Source: Adiantum capillus-veneris (lineage: Eukaryota > Streptophyta > Polypodiopsida > Polypodiales > Pteridaceae). From it: DNA of 64,000 bases. Within the stretch, counting starts at the first letter, position 1; each line of letters opens with the position of its first letter. Where the stretch lies: positions 64,300,620 through 64,364,619 of the forward strand of contig CM043956.1 of assembly GCA_014529385.2 (NCBI GenBank), written 5' to 3'. The position numbers and the translations under genes were made by a program. This document shows positions 11,806 to 21,360 of this stretch, one piece after another. The notes under the pieces were generated by a model. It saw nothing but the letters and a program-made list of their open reading frames with translations. It was not told where the DNA came from and made no database searches.

Positions 11806-12075
11806 CTAGATCAATATCAGCATGGTAGGAGTTTGAACATCATGCTTTGTTGTGGGTTCAATCATTGTAGAAGACACACTACTAGTCATGTTGTTTATAT
11901 TGTCCATCACCTCTTTGTAGGCCTTACAATTGTCAACTAGGTATAGAGCTTTTGTAGTGACTTTCTCAAACGTCATGCATGCTTTCAAATGCAAGTTTTC
12001 TTTTTTTTGAGTCTCATTCCTCAGCCCCTCTATAAGGATAACTAATAGACTCTCATCTTGTGGCAACTCTCTCAC
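11806..12075 (-). pseudogene. Unrecognised fragment, possibly gag-like
   Basis: An open minus-strand frame of about 89 codons begins near RELPQDESLLVILIEGLRNE and continues with alpha-helical, Lys/Glu-rich sequence. The spacing of LP...ESLL...GL followed by FEKVTTKAL has a retrotransposon gag flavour, and the frame lies among copia and gypsy fragments of the same orientation. I cannot assign it to a family, and no zinc knuckle or capsid motif is present. It may be a chance frame. Confidence 0.25.
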
Positions 12076-12256
12076 ATGACATCTCTCAATTGAATCAAAT
12101 CAAATCTTCCTTCACTTTCTCATTCTCTTTTTGTTTGAAAGGGTAGATCTGTGACACTATATTATGCTCGATCCCCCTTTTGGAGAACTCCTCTGCAAAT
12201 TTATGCAAGAGTTTTTATATGTGTGTTCCGTCAAAGCTGTTCCATCCAATGTCAGC

Positions 12257-12526
12257 TCAAATCCTTTGTATTGGGTGTGGAAGTCCACCAATAGCTCTCA
12301 TAACTTTCTTGAAGAGTGAGAAATGAGCATATGGATCCCCTAACCCAGTGTACTTTGTCTTGACACATTTGGCCACTTGAGAAGCCAAGCAACAAAATAC
12401 ATTCAGGTCACAAAAATATTGCTTCTTGCCATGATAAGCCTCGTATGGAGTGATAGGCTGCAATACTTTAGTGGGAGACCTAATTAGTACATACACAAGA
12501 AACATGAAACCCTCATGCCAAAACAC
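12257..12526 (-). pseudogene. Copia integrase fragment
   Basis: The minus-strand frame reads FWHEGFMFLVYVLIRSPTKV followed by PITPYEAYHGKKQYFCDLNV and FCCLASQV. This is the part of a Ty1/copia integrase just after the catalytic core (pattern A-x-Y-x-x-NRSPTK...TPYEAW...K-P-x-x-x-L-R-VFGC). The catalytic residues are not included. It abuts a copia LTR at 12538 on the side where 5'-UTR or flanking DNA would be expected, so the order is rearranged. Confidence 0.7.
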
Positions 12527-12537
12527 ATGTGGAAAAG

Positions 12538-12764
12538 GTTGGAATTAGGGTTGCAGGGAAAACACACATAGCTTGGAGAAGATGAAGAAGCTCAAGGCAC
12601 ACAACAGAGAGTATATTGCTTAGTGCACAAATGGGAAGATAAGTTAGCCCTAAAATGATGGACATATGTGCAATGCACAAAGGGGAAAACCTCTTAGTGA
12701 GGGAAAAAACGCATCGGCAATCCTAAGTGTGTTCACACACATAACTACCACATATATGGTAACA
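12538..12764 (-). repeat. LTR of copia family C, degenerate copy
   Basis: It aligns over its length (about 227 bases) with the LTRs at 26398-26624 and 40413-40637, ending TATGGTAACA. The first bases are altered (AGGTTGGAATTAGG against TGTTGGAATTAAGG). The fragment to its right (12765-13300) is copia pol on the minus strand, so this is a 3' LTR. It is more diverged than the pair of the nested element. Confidence 0.75.
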
Positions 12765-12839
12765 ATTCTCCCTTGTTAGTGGTGCGATGAACAACATGTG
12801 GCACATAGTGTACAAAAAGTACCACGCCCTGAGGACGTA

Positions 12840-13300
12840 ATCAATTCACATCGGTATGATCACCAGCATCATGAAGACTTAATTTCAAGGCTATTTCCTT
12901 TGGAGTAACAATAGGTTTACAATCCTCAAGACCAAACTTACATAGTAATGTCTATATGTAGCTTGTTTGACACAAGGCAATACCTCCATCACACTACTTA
13001 AACTCTATGCCCAAGTAATGACGCAAAAGCCCCATTTTGAAAGTAGCATTCAAATTAGCCTTAAATTCAACAATATGTCTCATTCGGGCTAGTAATCAGC
13101 AAATCATTCGCACATAGAATGACGATGAGAAATCATCACCCTAGGGAATGTCATACAAAGTGCTTTCAATTGGATTGTTACAAATGCCTTCTTAACCAAA
13201 ATAGTGTCAGTTTTTGCATACCAAGCACGAGGAGACTGCTTCAACCCATGCAAAGCTTTCTTAACATTTGCACATGAAAGGGCAGTGGTAATGTGTGTGC
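12840..13300 (-). pseudogene. Copia reverse transcriptase fragment
   Basis: The minus strand encodes VKKALHGLKQSPRAWYAKTD (about 13265-13210), the highly conserved copia RT signature, followed by degraded sequence corresponding to the region around the catalytic site. The same stretch is better preserved at 60010-60430, including YVDDLLI. RNase H is deleted: sequence jumps from RT to the LTR-proximal end around 12840. Several frame breaks are visible. Confidence 0.75.
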
Positions 13301-13397
13301 TAGTCTCCACCCAACCGTGCTATCTTATAGCCTCCCCCTAGCATGCACACTGTTCGACCATGCCGGTGGCCTTGCCTGTAGGACCCGTGTCCTTACA

Positions 13398-13418
13398 CTA
13401 CCCCCCCCCCCCCTTGGA
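13398..13418 (-). other. Polypurine tract of fragment F
   Basis: C13 on the plus strand flanked by CTTGGAG, which reads as a G-rich purine tract on the element's strand, directly before the LTR start TGTAAGG. This is the expected second-strand primer site. Confidence 0.6.
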
Positions 13419-13429
13419 GAATTGTTTTT

Positions 13430-14780
13430 GTCCTAAAAAATGAACGTAGGAAAACGTTTCTTAAGTACGAAGACATTCTCCCATGTAGAACCTTCTTCAG
13501 GTTTATCTAGCCATTTTACCAACAACTGTCGTCTGACATGCTATTTGGTGCAAAGCTCATGAGAATCCAAAATCTTTTTGGGTTCATGAGGAATGCTTGG
13601 CGGTTCGATAAGGTCAACTAACACACCTGTGTCAATGACATTATCATTTTGTCCTAGCTGTTTTTGTAAATGGCTAACATGAAAAACAGGATGAACTCGT
13701 GAGTGCTTTGGAAGAGATAACTTATAGGCCACTTGACCTATACATTTGAGAATGGTAAACGGTCCACAATAGCATGGTGAAAGTTTAGCAACTTTTCCCG
13801 TCTTCAGACTTTCTGAATGCTCCAAAACTTTGAGGAAAACCTTGTCTCCTTCTTTGAAAGTAGCAAGATGATCTTAAGCTTGCTTAACATTCTGTCGAGG
13901 AACTCGAAGCATGTCAAAATGGTCTTGGAGAAAATCCTTCGCTTGTTGTATCTTCTCCTTACCCAACCACACCGTAACGAGTGATCTAGGTTGAAATCCA
14001 TACAAAAGCATAAATGGACTAAACCCTGTAGTCACATGCTTTGAACTATTATAAGCAAATTCTAGTATAGGCAAGTATTCTTCCCAATTGGTTTGCTTCT
14101 TGCTAATGTACGCTCGGTAGCATATCCTCTAGCACTTGATTAACTCTTTCGGTTTGACCATCAGTTTTTGGATGGTCAGCTGTACTTAGATTAAGTTTAG
14201 TTTCCAACTTTTGGAACACAGCTCTCCAGAAGTGATTATCGAACTTTTTGTCACTAATGATACTAGTTGGAAGATCGTAGAGTTACTATATATGCTCTAC
14301 AAATAGCCGTGCTAATTCTAGTGTCTTAACCGTAGTCTTAGTGGGAATGAATCGACCCGTCTTTGTGAGATGGTCTACAATTACCCATATGGCATCATGG
14401 CCATGATTTGTAGTAGGTCGTCCTACTACAAAATCCATAGAGATACTCTCCCACTTACCTTGTGGAATCTCTAAAGGATGTAAAAGGACACCTACCTTGA
14501 GGTGCTCTACCTTATTAACTTGGCACTGTTGGCAGTTTAGTACGTACTCTTGAACATCATGATGTAAGAGTGGCCAATAAAATTGTCGTCGAACTAAGGC
14601 ATACGTCTTACCAATACCTAGATGACCGGCACTTTGACTATCGTGACACTCAAATAAGATTTGGTGCCTAGTGTCTGAGTCCTTTGGCACACATACTCTA
14701 CCCTTGTGGAGTAAGTAGCTCTTCCTGAGTAGGGGTGAAGCTCTGTGTGTTGGAGTTTTTATATGTGCATGCCGAGACAT
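13430..14780 (-). pseudogene. Chromovirus integrase with chromodomain, broken
   Basis: The zinc-binding HHCC region reads ECHDSQSAGHLG...CQQCQV (about 14650-14510). The core has SMDF for the first Asp, SIISDKKFDNHF for the second and HPKTDGQTERVN for the Glu (about 14155). A C-terminal region with HPVFHVSHL (about 13670) and a chromodomain tail QLLVKWLDKPEEGSTWENV (about 13525-13470) follow. Integrase would insert the cDNA, and the chromodomain targets heterochromatin in this clade. Breaks: TAG after LFVEHI near 14285, frame changes near 14100 and 13870, and TAG/TGA before the chromodomain. A relic of a similar integrase is at 41940-42130. Confidence 0.8.
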
Positions 14781-14789
14781 GTTGATCTG

Positions 14790-15610
14790 GCTGTATGTTA
14801 ATTGTATACTATCTACAGTGTATCAATTGTAACTAGCATACAATATATGCTAACTAGCATATAGTGTATGCTAACTAGCACAATATATGCTAATTGGATA
14901 CTCACTACCATACAATATATGCTAGCTAGCATATAATGTATGCTAACTATCACAGTATATGCTAATTGTTTACTAACAAACTTCTACATAGTGTGCGCTA
15001 ACTAGCAACCATTATATGCTGACTAGCGTATACAGTATATGCTAACTAGCACAATATATGCTAATTGTATACTAACAAGCTTCTACAAAGTGTGTGCTAG
15101 CTAGCATAAATCGAACTAGCATACAATATATGCTAACTAGCATATACTATATGCTAACTCGCACAATATATGTTAACTATATACTATCTACAATGTATCA
15201 ATTGTAACTAGCACAATATATGCTAACTGGATACTCACTACCATACAATATATGCTAACTAGCATATAGTGTATGCTAACTATCACAGTATATGCTAATT
15301 GTTTACTAACAAGCTTCTACATAGTGTGTACTAACTAGCAAACAGTATATGTTGACTAGCATTTATAATATATGCTAACTAGCACAATATATGCTAACTA
15401 TATACTAACTAGTTGCTATATGGTGTGCTAACTAGCATACAATATTATGCTAACTAGCATATAGTGTATGCTAACTAGCACAATATATGCTAATTGTATA
15501 CTAACTAGCTAATATATGGTGTGCTAACTAGCATATAGTGTATGCTAACTACCACAGTACATGCTAACTATATACTTACTTGCTACTTTATAGTGTGTGC
15601 TACTAACAAA
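14790..15610. repeat. Minisatellite array 2
   Basis: Units built on GCTAACTAGCATATAGTGTAT alternate with longer blocks containing CTAATTGTATACTAACAAGCTTCTACA, so a higher-order repeat of roughly 120-200 bases is visible (compare 14830-15000, 15030-15110 and 15190-15320). It lies just 3' of the FCP1-domain gene and ends abruptly at the chromovirus fragment. The TGCTA-N2-TAGCA core is shared with arrays 1 and 3. Confidence 0.9.
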
Positions 15611-16044
15611 AAACCCAATACATAATTCTCTAACACATAAAAATGGAATAGTAGGAGGAAATTGTTTAAAAGATTATCTCATCATTAATTTCAAGCATCA
15701 AATAACATTACATAGGGTCTAATTTTACAATGAGAGTCACACCTCCCTAAAAATCTTTAGGCCTCCTCACAGGGCGTATGTATTGGCCGTGCTTTTCTGC
15801 TGCCTTTTCCTTTGCTTTCTCCTTTTCATCTGATTTTTCCTTTCTCTCTTCTTCTAGGTCACCTCTTTGCTGCTCCTTTTCTTTTCTTTCCCTCTCCAGC
15901 CTAGCTTTCTCCTCTCTCCCGTATGCTAGGTCAGCTTCCATTTGCTGCTCCTTTTCCATTTGCCTTCTATTTGCCTTTATCAATTGTTTGAGGACTTCAT
16001 CAGAGAAGTTATCAGAGTCTGTATCAAAGGTATTGTCAGCCACA

Positions 16045-16640
16045 CACGTTGCTCAATTATCCTGACTGCATCCAAAGAAAAAGCCAGTCTTTCATAGTTT
16101 TTATAAGAAACTGTTCTCTCTCCCCACCACTCTGGTCCTCTAGCTTCGGAGCAACGAGCCAAGCTTGTGATGGGTTCTCAGACACTTTGTAGAGGCTATC
16201 ATCAATTAGAAGCGTGTTTTGGGCATTGTACGTTGGAGCGTGTTTCCAAAACACGGCTAAATCTTTCATAAACACAAGTTTAAATTAGCCAGGGTTGCCT
16301 CTGCACTGCTCTTGTGCAAGAATACCGGAAATCCTTGGCACCTGCAATTAAAAACATCCCTGCAAATACTCATGACTTTATGCTGCATGCTTGTGCTCCA
16401 AATATACACACTAAACAACTGAAGACACCAGTCCAAAAACTTGTGGTTGTCCTTGCGACAGAACACATGCTGGCCCTCTACATTGTATTTTATCATTTCA
16501 TCTGCATATGCAAGGGGATTTTTGCCAAAGCCAGTCTCTACCACCCTTACCAAAAGATCGTTGAGATGTAGTAAAAGAGCTCTTTTTTCATCACACGGTC
16601 GCTTAGGCACCAATATTGGGCCTGGAGGAGGATACCATTT
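16045..16640 (-). pseudogene. FCP1/CTD-phosphatase-like HAD domain, catalytic Asp lost
   Basis: Blocks match the plant FCP1 homology fold in order: KRALLLHLNDLLVRVVE (about 16590-16540; the family has D-L-N-G-L-L, so H replaces the nucleophilic Asp and D the Gly), HKFLDWCLQLFSVYIWSTSM (about 16450-16395; family FL.FC..F.V.IWSS), ILAQEQCRGNPG (about 16320-16285; family W-x-Q-E-Q-C), VFMKDLAVFWKH (family F-K-D-L...W), and YNAQNTLLIDDSLYKVSENP (about 16230-16175; family NTLLIDDSPYK..NP). Members dephosphorylate phosphoserine, classically on the RNA polymerase II tail. With the nucleophile gone this copy would be inactive even without its frameshifts and the TAA near 16285. Domain recognition is by motif pattern only. 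Confidence 0.72.
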
Positions 16641-17290
16641 AGCACATATAACCTCCCCAGATGGGTGAACATAATTTAGGAGCTCAAAAATTCTATGGGC
16701 ACGCTGTGAATATCGTCCGAGCCGCTTTTCAATCTCCAATTTTCTCTCCTTATCTGCATGGCTTTGTAGACTCGCCTTTTTGAAACTTTCTGCCATTGCC
16801 TGACCGCATTTACATTAGGCAAGGAAATTAATGCTAGTTTCTCTTCCTCTGCAAAGAAACAATGATACAAAGTGAAGAAGTTCATAGATTGGCAGAAATT
16901 ATAATAGACTGCTAATCAACATTATATTACACAGACATTTTCACCAAGAAAATAAAAAAAGTTACAACGTCAGCCACAAGAGGCATTAGTTTTTCAAAAT
17001 GGCATAGCCATAAGAGTGAAGGGCACAGGTATGGGAACACTAAGTAAAGGCCAAACAACTGAACAGTGATAGTTGCTTGCTTACAATACAGAATCTAAGG
17101 AAAGGTCATTGACACAATGTTTTGCAAGCTCTTGAGTGGGTGGCTTTCTTTTCACCTTTGGTGCTTTCAGCTTTGTCCTCCATCTTCTTTGGGGAACCAC
17201 AGTCGTTGCTTGTAGTTTCTTCAGGTACCTCTTCAAGGTCTAATTTTCTCTTTGCCTTAGCCTTTCGCAAAAAAACTCTCGAGAGGGCTG

Positions 17291-17661
17291 TTATCACCAA
17301 CTTCCTGCAGGTCCTCTATGCTGTTAGTCTTCAAAGATTCCCCTGAGGCACTGGCACTAGCACTAGACATTGTCTGCTGAGAAGTTTTTCATGTTTTAGT
17401 TGCAGCAGGCATGTTATCACCAGCTTCCTACGGGTCCTCTATGCTGCTAGTCTTCAATATTTCCCCTGAGCCACTGGCACTAGCACTAGCCATTGTCTAA
17501 TGAGAATTTTTTACTGTGTCATCTGTAGCAGGCATGTTATCACCAACTTCCTATGGGTCCTCTATGCTGTTAGCCTTCAATGTTTCCCCTGAGGAACTGG
17601 CACTAGCACTAGCCATTGGGTCTGCTGAGAAGCTTTTAATGTGTCAGTTGTAGTAGACATG
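17291..17661 (-). repeat. Three tandem 123-bp units coding a 41-residue repeat
   Basis: Units start at 17291, 17414 and 17537 (each opens TTATCACCA on the plus strand). 123 bases is 41 codons, so the frame is kept; the third unit has two extra bases that shift it. On the minus strand the repeat reads MASASASSSGETLKANSIED then a P/L-Q/stop-EVGDNMPA stretch. TAG replaces CAG in two units where the third keeps CAG (DLQEV). Low-complexity Ser/Ala sequence suggests a disordered linker. Confidence 0.85.
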
Positions 17662-17789
17662 ATAGTCAAAGGGTTCTCAGTTGCAGCCTTTTCCTTACCT
17701 TTGGTGTCATGCACACTACCCACATCATGCAGGGGCTTTGAGAGGCCTGCAACAAAAAAATCTTTCATTACACCCTTTACAAGCATGTC

Positions 17790-19280
17790 AGGTATGCTAC
17801 ATAGTATGTTTGATATGCTGACTATGTGTGCAACTAGGCCAGTATGCTAATTACCATTCCCGTGTATATTAGCTAGCATAATTATATATGCTAACTAGAA
17901 TATCAAATATGCTAACAAGCATACCAGGTATGCTAAGTAGTAAACCTTATAATCTCTAAGAAATTCAAGTGTACCCACAAGCTTCTGTGTGCTTGCTAGA
18001 GGACAACATATGCTAATAAGCATATCCAACATGCTTAATAGCATATCCAGTATGCTAATTAGCATATCCAACTAGCATATTGGACATGCTAGTTAGCATA
18101 TCCTGTATGCTAACTATCATTCCAGCTTGCATATGCGGTATGCTAGTTAGCATATCCAATATGTTAACTTAGCATACCTAGTATGCTAACTAGAAAAAAT
18201 TATAATCTCTAAGCTAATCCAATATGCTCCAAAATGCTTACTAGCATATAAATATTGGTAATTAGCATATCCAACATGCTTAATAACATATCAAGTATGC
18301 TAACTAGCATATTCAGTATGCTAATTAGCATTCCAACTAGCAATCCAATATGCTAACTAGCATACTGGATATGCTAATTAACATTCAATATGCTAACTCC
18401 AGTATGCTAATAAGCATACCCAATATGATTACTAGAATATTGGATATGCTAATTAGCATCCACTCATCTAACTAGCATATCCAATGTGCTAGTTAGCATA
18501 CTGGATATGCTAATCAAGTAGGCCTACTAGCATATCTAGTATGGTAACTAGTATACTGGATATGCTTTAGCATATCTTGTATGCTAAAACTAGCATACTG
18601 GATATGTTGATTATCATATCATGTATGCTAACTATCATTCTAGCTTGCATATCCGGTATGCTAATAAGCATATTCAATATGCTAACTAGCATACCTAGAA
18701 TGCTTACTAGAAAACCTTCTAATCTCTAAGCTAATCCAATATGCTCCAAAATTCTTACTAGCATATAAATATTGGTAATTATCATATCCAACATGCTTAA
18801 TAGCATATCAAGTATGCTAACTAGCATATCCATATTGTAATTAGCATTCCAACTATCAATCCAATATGCTAACTAGCATACTGGATATGCTAATTAGCAT
18901 TCAATATGCTAACTCCAATATGCTAATTAGCATACCGAATATGCTTACTAGCATACTGGATATGCTAATTAGCATCCACTCATCTAACTAGCATATCCAG
19001 TGTGATAGTTAGCATACTGGATACGCTAATCAAGTAGGCCTACTAGCATATCCAGTATGCTAACTAGTATATTGGATATGCTAATTAGCATATCCAATAT
19101 GCTAACTAGTATATTGGATATGCTAATTAGCATATCCAATATGCTAACTGTCATACTATATATGCTAACTAGCATACCTAGCATGCTAATTAGCATATTC
19201 ATCATGCTAAGTAGCACACCTTTTATTCCCAATATGATCAAGCCTGCAGACTATATGTCTTGTATGCTAGCTAGCAAGCA
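17790..19280. repeat. Minisatellite array 3, inside intron of FCP1-domain gene
   Basis: Units of about 20-22 bases of the form TATGCTAACTAGCATATCCAG, with frequent inverted forms (CTGGATATGCTAATTAGCAT). The array fills almost all of the inferred 1537-base intron 19283-17747. Large blocks are duplicated: about 18220-18540 recurs at 18740-19040 with small changes. The very start of the intron, GTATGCTTGCTAGC, is already array-like, so the donor may derive from the repeat. Confidence 0.9.
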
Positions 19281-19299
19281 TACATTCAAGTATGGTTTC

Positions 19300-19500
19300 T
19301 GATGTGATTGGATGTTGTCGTGTTGCAAGGTTGCACAACCATGCGGTAGGTATGCTTCTTTTGTAGGAGGGAGCAACATAGGTGGTCCGAAGGGAGCATG
19401 TAGCAGCAAAGCAGAGAAGGTGATAGTTATGCTCACAAGGGAGCTTGACCATTGCAAGGAATGGTTAGACCTCAAGGGGCAGGCAGTACACATGTTTGTT
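19300..19500 (-). other. RING-like Cys/His motif in exon 3, frame-broken
   Basis: On the minus strand, NMCTACPLR (C-x2-C) is followed, after a one-frame change, by VKLPCEHNYHLLCFAATC (C-x-H-x2-H-x2-C-x4-C). The order CxxC...CxHxxHxxC is that of a RING or related zinc-binding fold, with the usual hydrophobic residues before C-x-H. It may instead be another treble-clef finger. A ubiquitin-ligase role cannot be inferred. Confidence 0.4.
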
Positions 19501-20504
19501 GCAATGCTGTCTTGCACTTCTCTATCCTTCATAAAACTAGCAAGGGCTAGATTAGTTAGGGCAGTCTGGAGAAATGAGCCCTGCAGCTTGGATTGCATGT
19601 GCATCAGAAGTTCAATTTGGCTTTCAGAGTTCTGCACCTTTGATTTTGCAATGTCCACCTCGACCTACAAAACCAAGACAAAAAGCGCATGGTAAGTACA
19701 TGAGTTAGCTGAGCACATGTACCAAATATAAAGTTCAGAGATGAAACTTACGGACACTTACCAGTTTACAAGTTATGTCTATGTCACTATCTATGGGGTC
19801 ATCTTCAACAGGAGGAAACCCCATAGCCTCTATGGTTTCTTTGGTTGTCTCTATTCTAATTTCAAGCTCCATCTTTTGTCGGGCATCCACATCATTGCTT
19901 TGCAATAGAGCCTGCAACTCCATCTCAGCTGCTTGCAACCTCTGTCTCAAGGCCGTGACAATAGGATTGATCTTCACATTTTTTGCATTCAAAGTCCTAG
20001 CAAGTTCCATGGCCTCTTCACATTGTTTAGATTCTGTTTATCATACTATAGCTGTGTTTTCATATGAAGGACAACTGCCTTTATGCACTGCCATTTATCC
20101 AACCCACAAAATGAAGAAGCTTCCTATTGACTATCTTGATGAGGTAGAAGTGAGGCCTTGGTAGATTTGGCAGTACTCTTTCCTGCCAATGCCATGTTCT
20201 CCTCACAGATGTCAGCAGACTCATCCTCAAGTTTTGAATCTGGAAGCTGAAGATTGCGTATTCTCCACTTGTTAACATGGTCCTCATAATAGCCCTTCTC
20301 TCAACTATCCTGGGATCCTTTGTTTGTTTGAACACACTGCACCATTCGGGATCGGTGACCTGCTCCCACCTAACCATTTTGGGATCTAAACCCTCCATGG
20401 AAAGGCCATAAGCAACATTGAACTCTTCCAAAGTTGTACAGAATTTGTCTTGCATGGGGATCATGACCTTCGGAGCTTTCCATTGGCCTGTACACATCAA
20501 AGGA

Positions 20505-20650
20505 AGATGTGCTCAACTGTATTCTATCCAGCAAAGGGAAATGTGATCAACTGTATTGCATGGAAATGTGCATGGAAATATGCTCAAATGTATTGCATGG
20601 AAATGTGCTCCACTGTATTGCAGGGAAATGTGCTCAACTATATTGTATGA
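20505..20650. repeat. Short tandem repeat (about 25 bp) in intron 1
   Basis: Five or so degenerate units of ATGTGCTCAACTGTATTGCATGGAA lie between the exon 2 acceptor (20488) and the GA tract at 20691. Unit length varies through a partial duplication near 20570. Confidence 0.7.
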
Positions 20651-20687
20651 AGCTTCTTGTGGTAGTAATGAAAACACACAGAACCCG

Positions 20688-20846
<159 letters not shown>

Positions 20847-21338
20847 CTGATTCATGCTTCTCCACCTTTGCTGCCTGCCTAAAATGGGACATCAAGGAAC
20901 CTTGAGATGAAGATAGCGTTGCCCTTTTGCAAGGAGATGGACAAGCAAAAGGGGTTCTGTGTTTTCTGCGTATAGGATGTGCAGTCGGCTCTTTGGAGCT
21001 CTTTTCTTTGAGCTATGAACTCCCTTTCTGCTTAGTAGTTACTACTGCTGGCTATTGAGGAGAATGCAAATGCCTTCCATGTGCCGCCTTGCTTGCAAGC
21101 TCTACGCTGCTCCGGCCCTTTTGCTTCATCACTTCCCCACTCTCTCCTCTGTAACGCCCACGGGTGCCAACAAACAGCTTCAAAGACTAAATTCAATAGG
21201 CCACCAATTTTGATTATTCTATTGTACTTTTTACTTTAGGAGGTTTTAAATATGATTACTAATATAGTGACTCACATGCCTAAACTTATGCTAACTAGGG
21301 ATGCTTGTTCACACATGTGAACTAGCATAAAAAGCGTA

Positions 21339-21360
21339 GCACGTTAACATGCTTCTACCC
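21339..21360 (-). promoter_or_regulatory. Shared upstream motif, copy at FCP1-domain gene
   Basis: Identical over 22 bases to 11541-11562. It lies about 210 bases upstream of the proposed ATG at 21129 and is likewise preceded by minisatellite-like units (CTAACTAGG, GAACTAGCAT at 21288-21328). Sequence beyond 21360 no longer resembles the other copy, so it may mark the unit's edge or a shared promoter element. Confidence 0.5.

Larger units (their letters stand above)
13300..14790 (-). mobile_element. Chromovirus (Ty3/gypsy) fragment F
   Basis: The minus strand holds integrase, chromodomain, a polypurine tract and the beginning of a 3' LTR. The integrase starts abruptly near 14790 against minisatellite array 2, so everything upstream (gag to RNase H) is missing. 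The tract 13398-13418 (C13 on the plus strand, hence G-rich on the element's strand) lies right before an LTR-like start TGTAAGGACACGGG (13397 leftwards). The LTR portion runs no further than about 13300, where copia sequence takes over. Confidence 0.75.

Noticed and set aside
9130-19280. CRISPR-like array reading of the TGCTAACTAGCA repeats
   Set aside because: Units are variable, adjacent, AT-rich and without unique spacers of constant length, in a plant context with introns and LTR elements.
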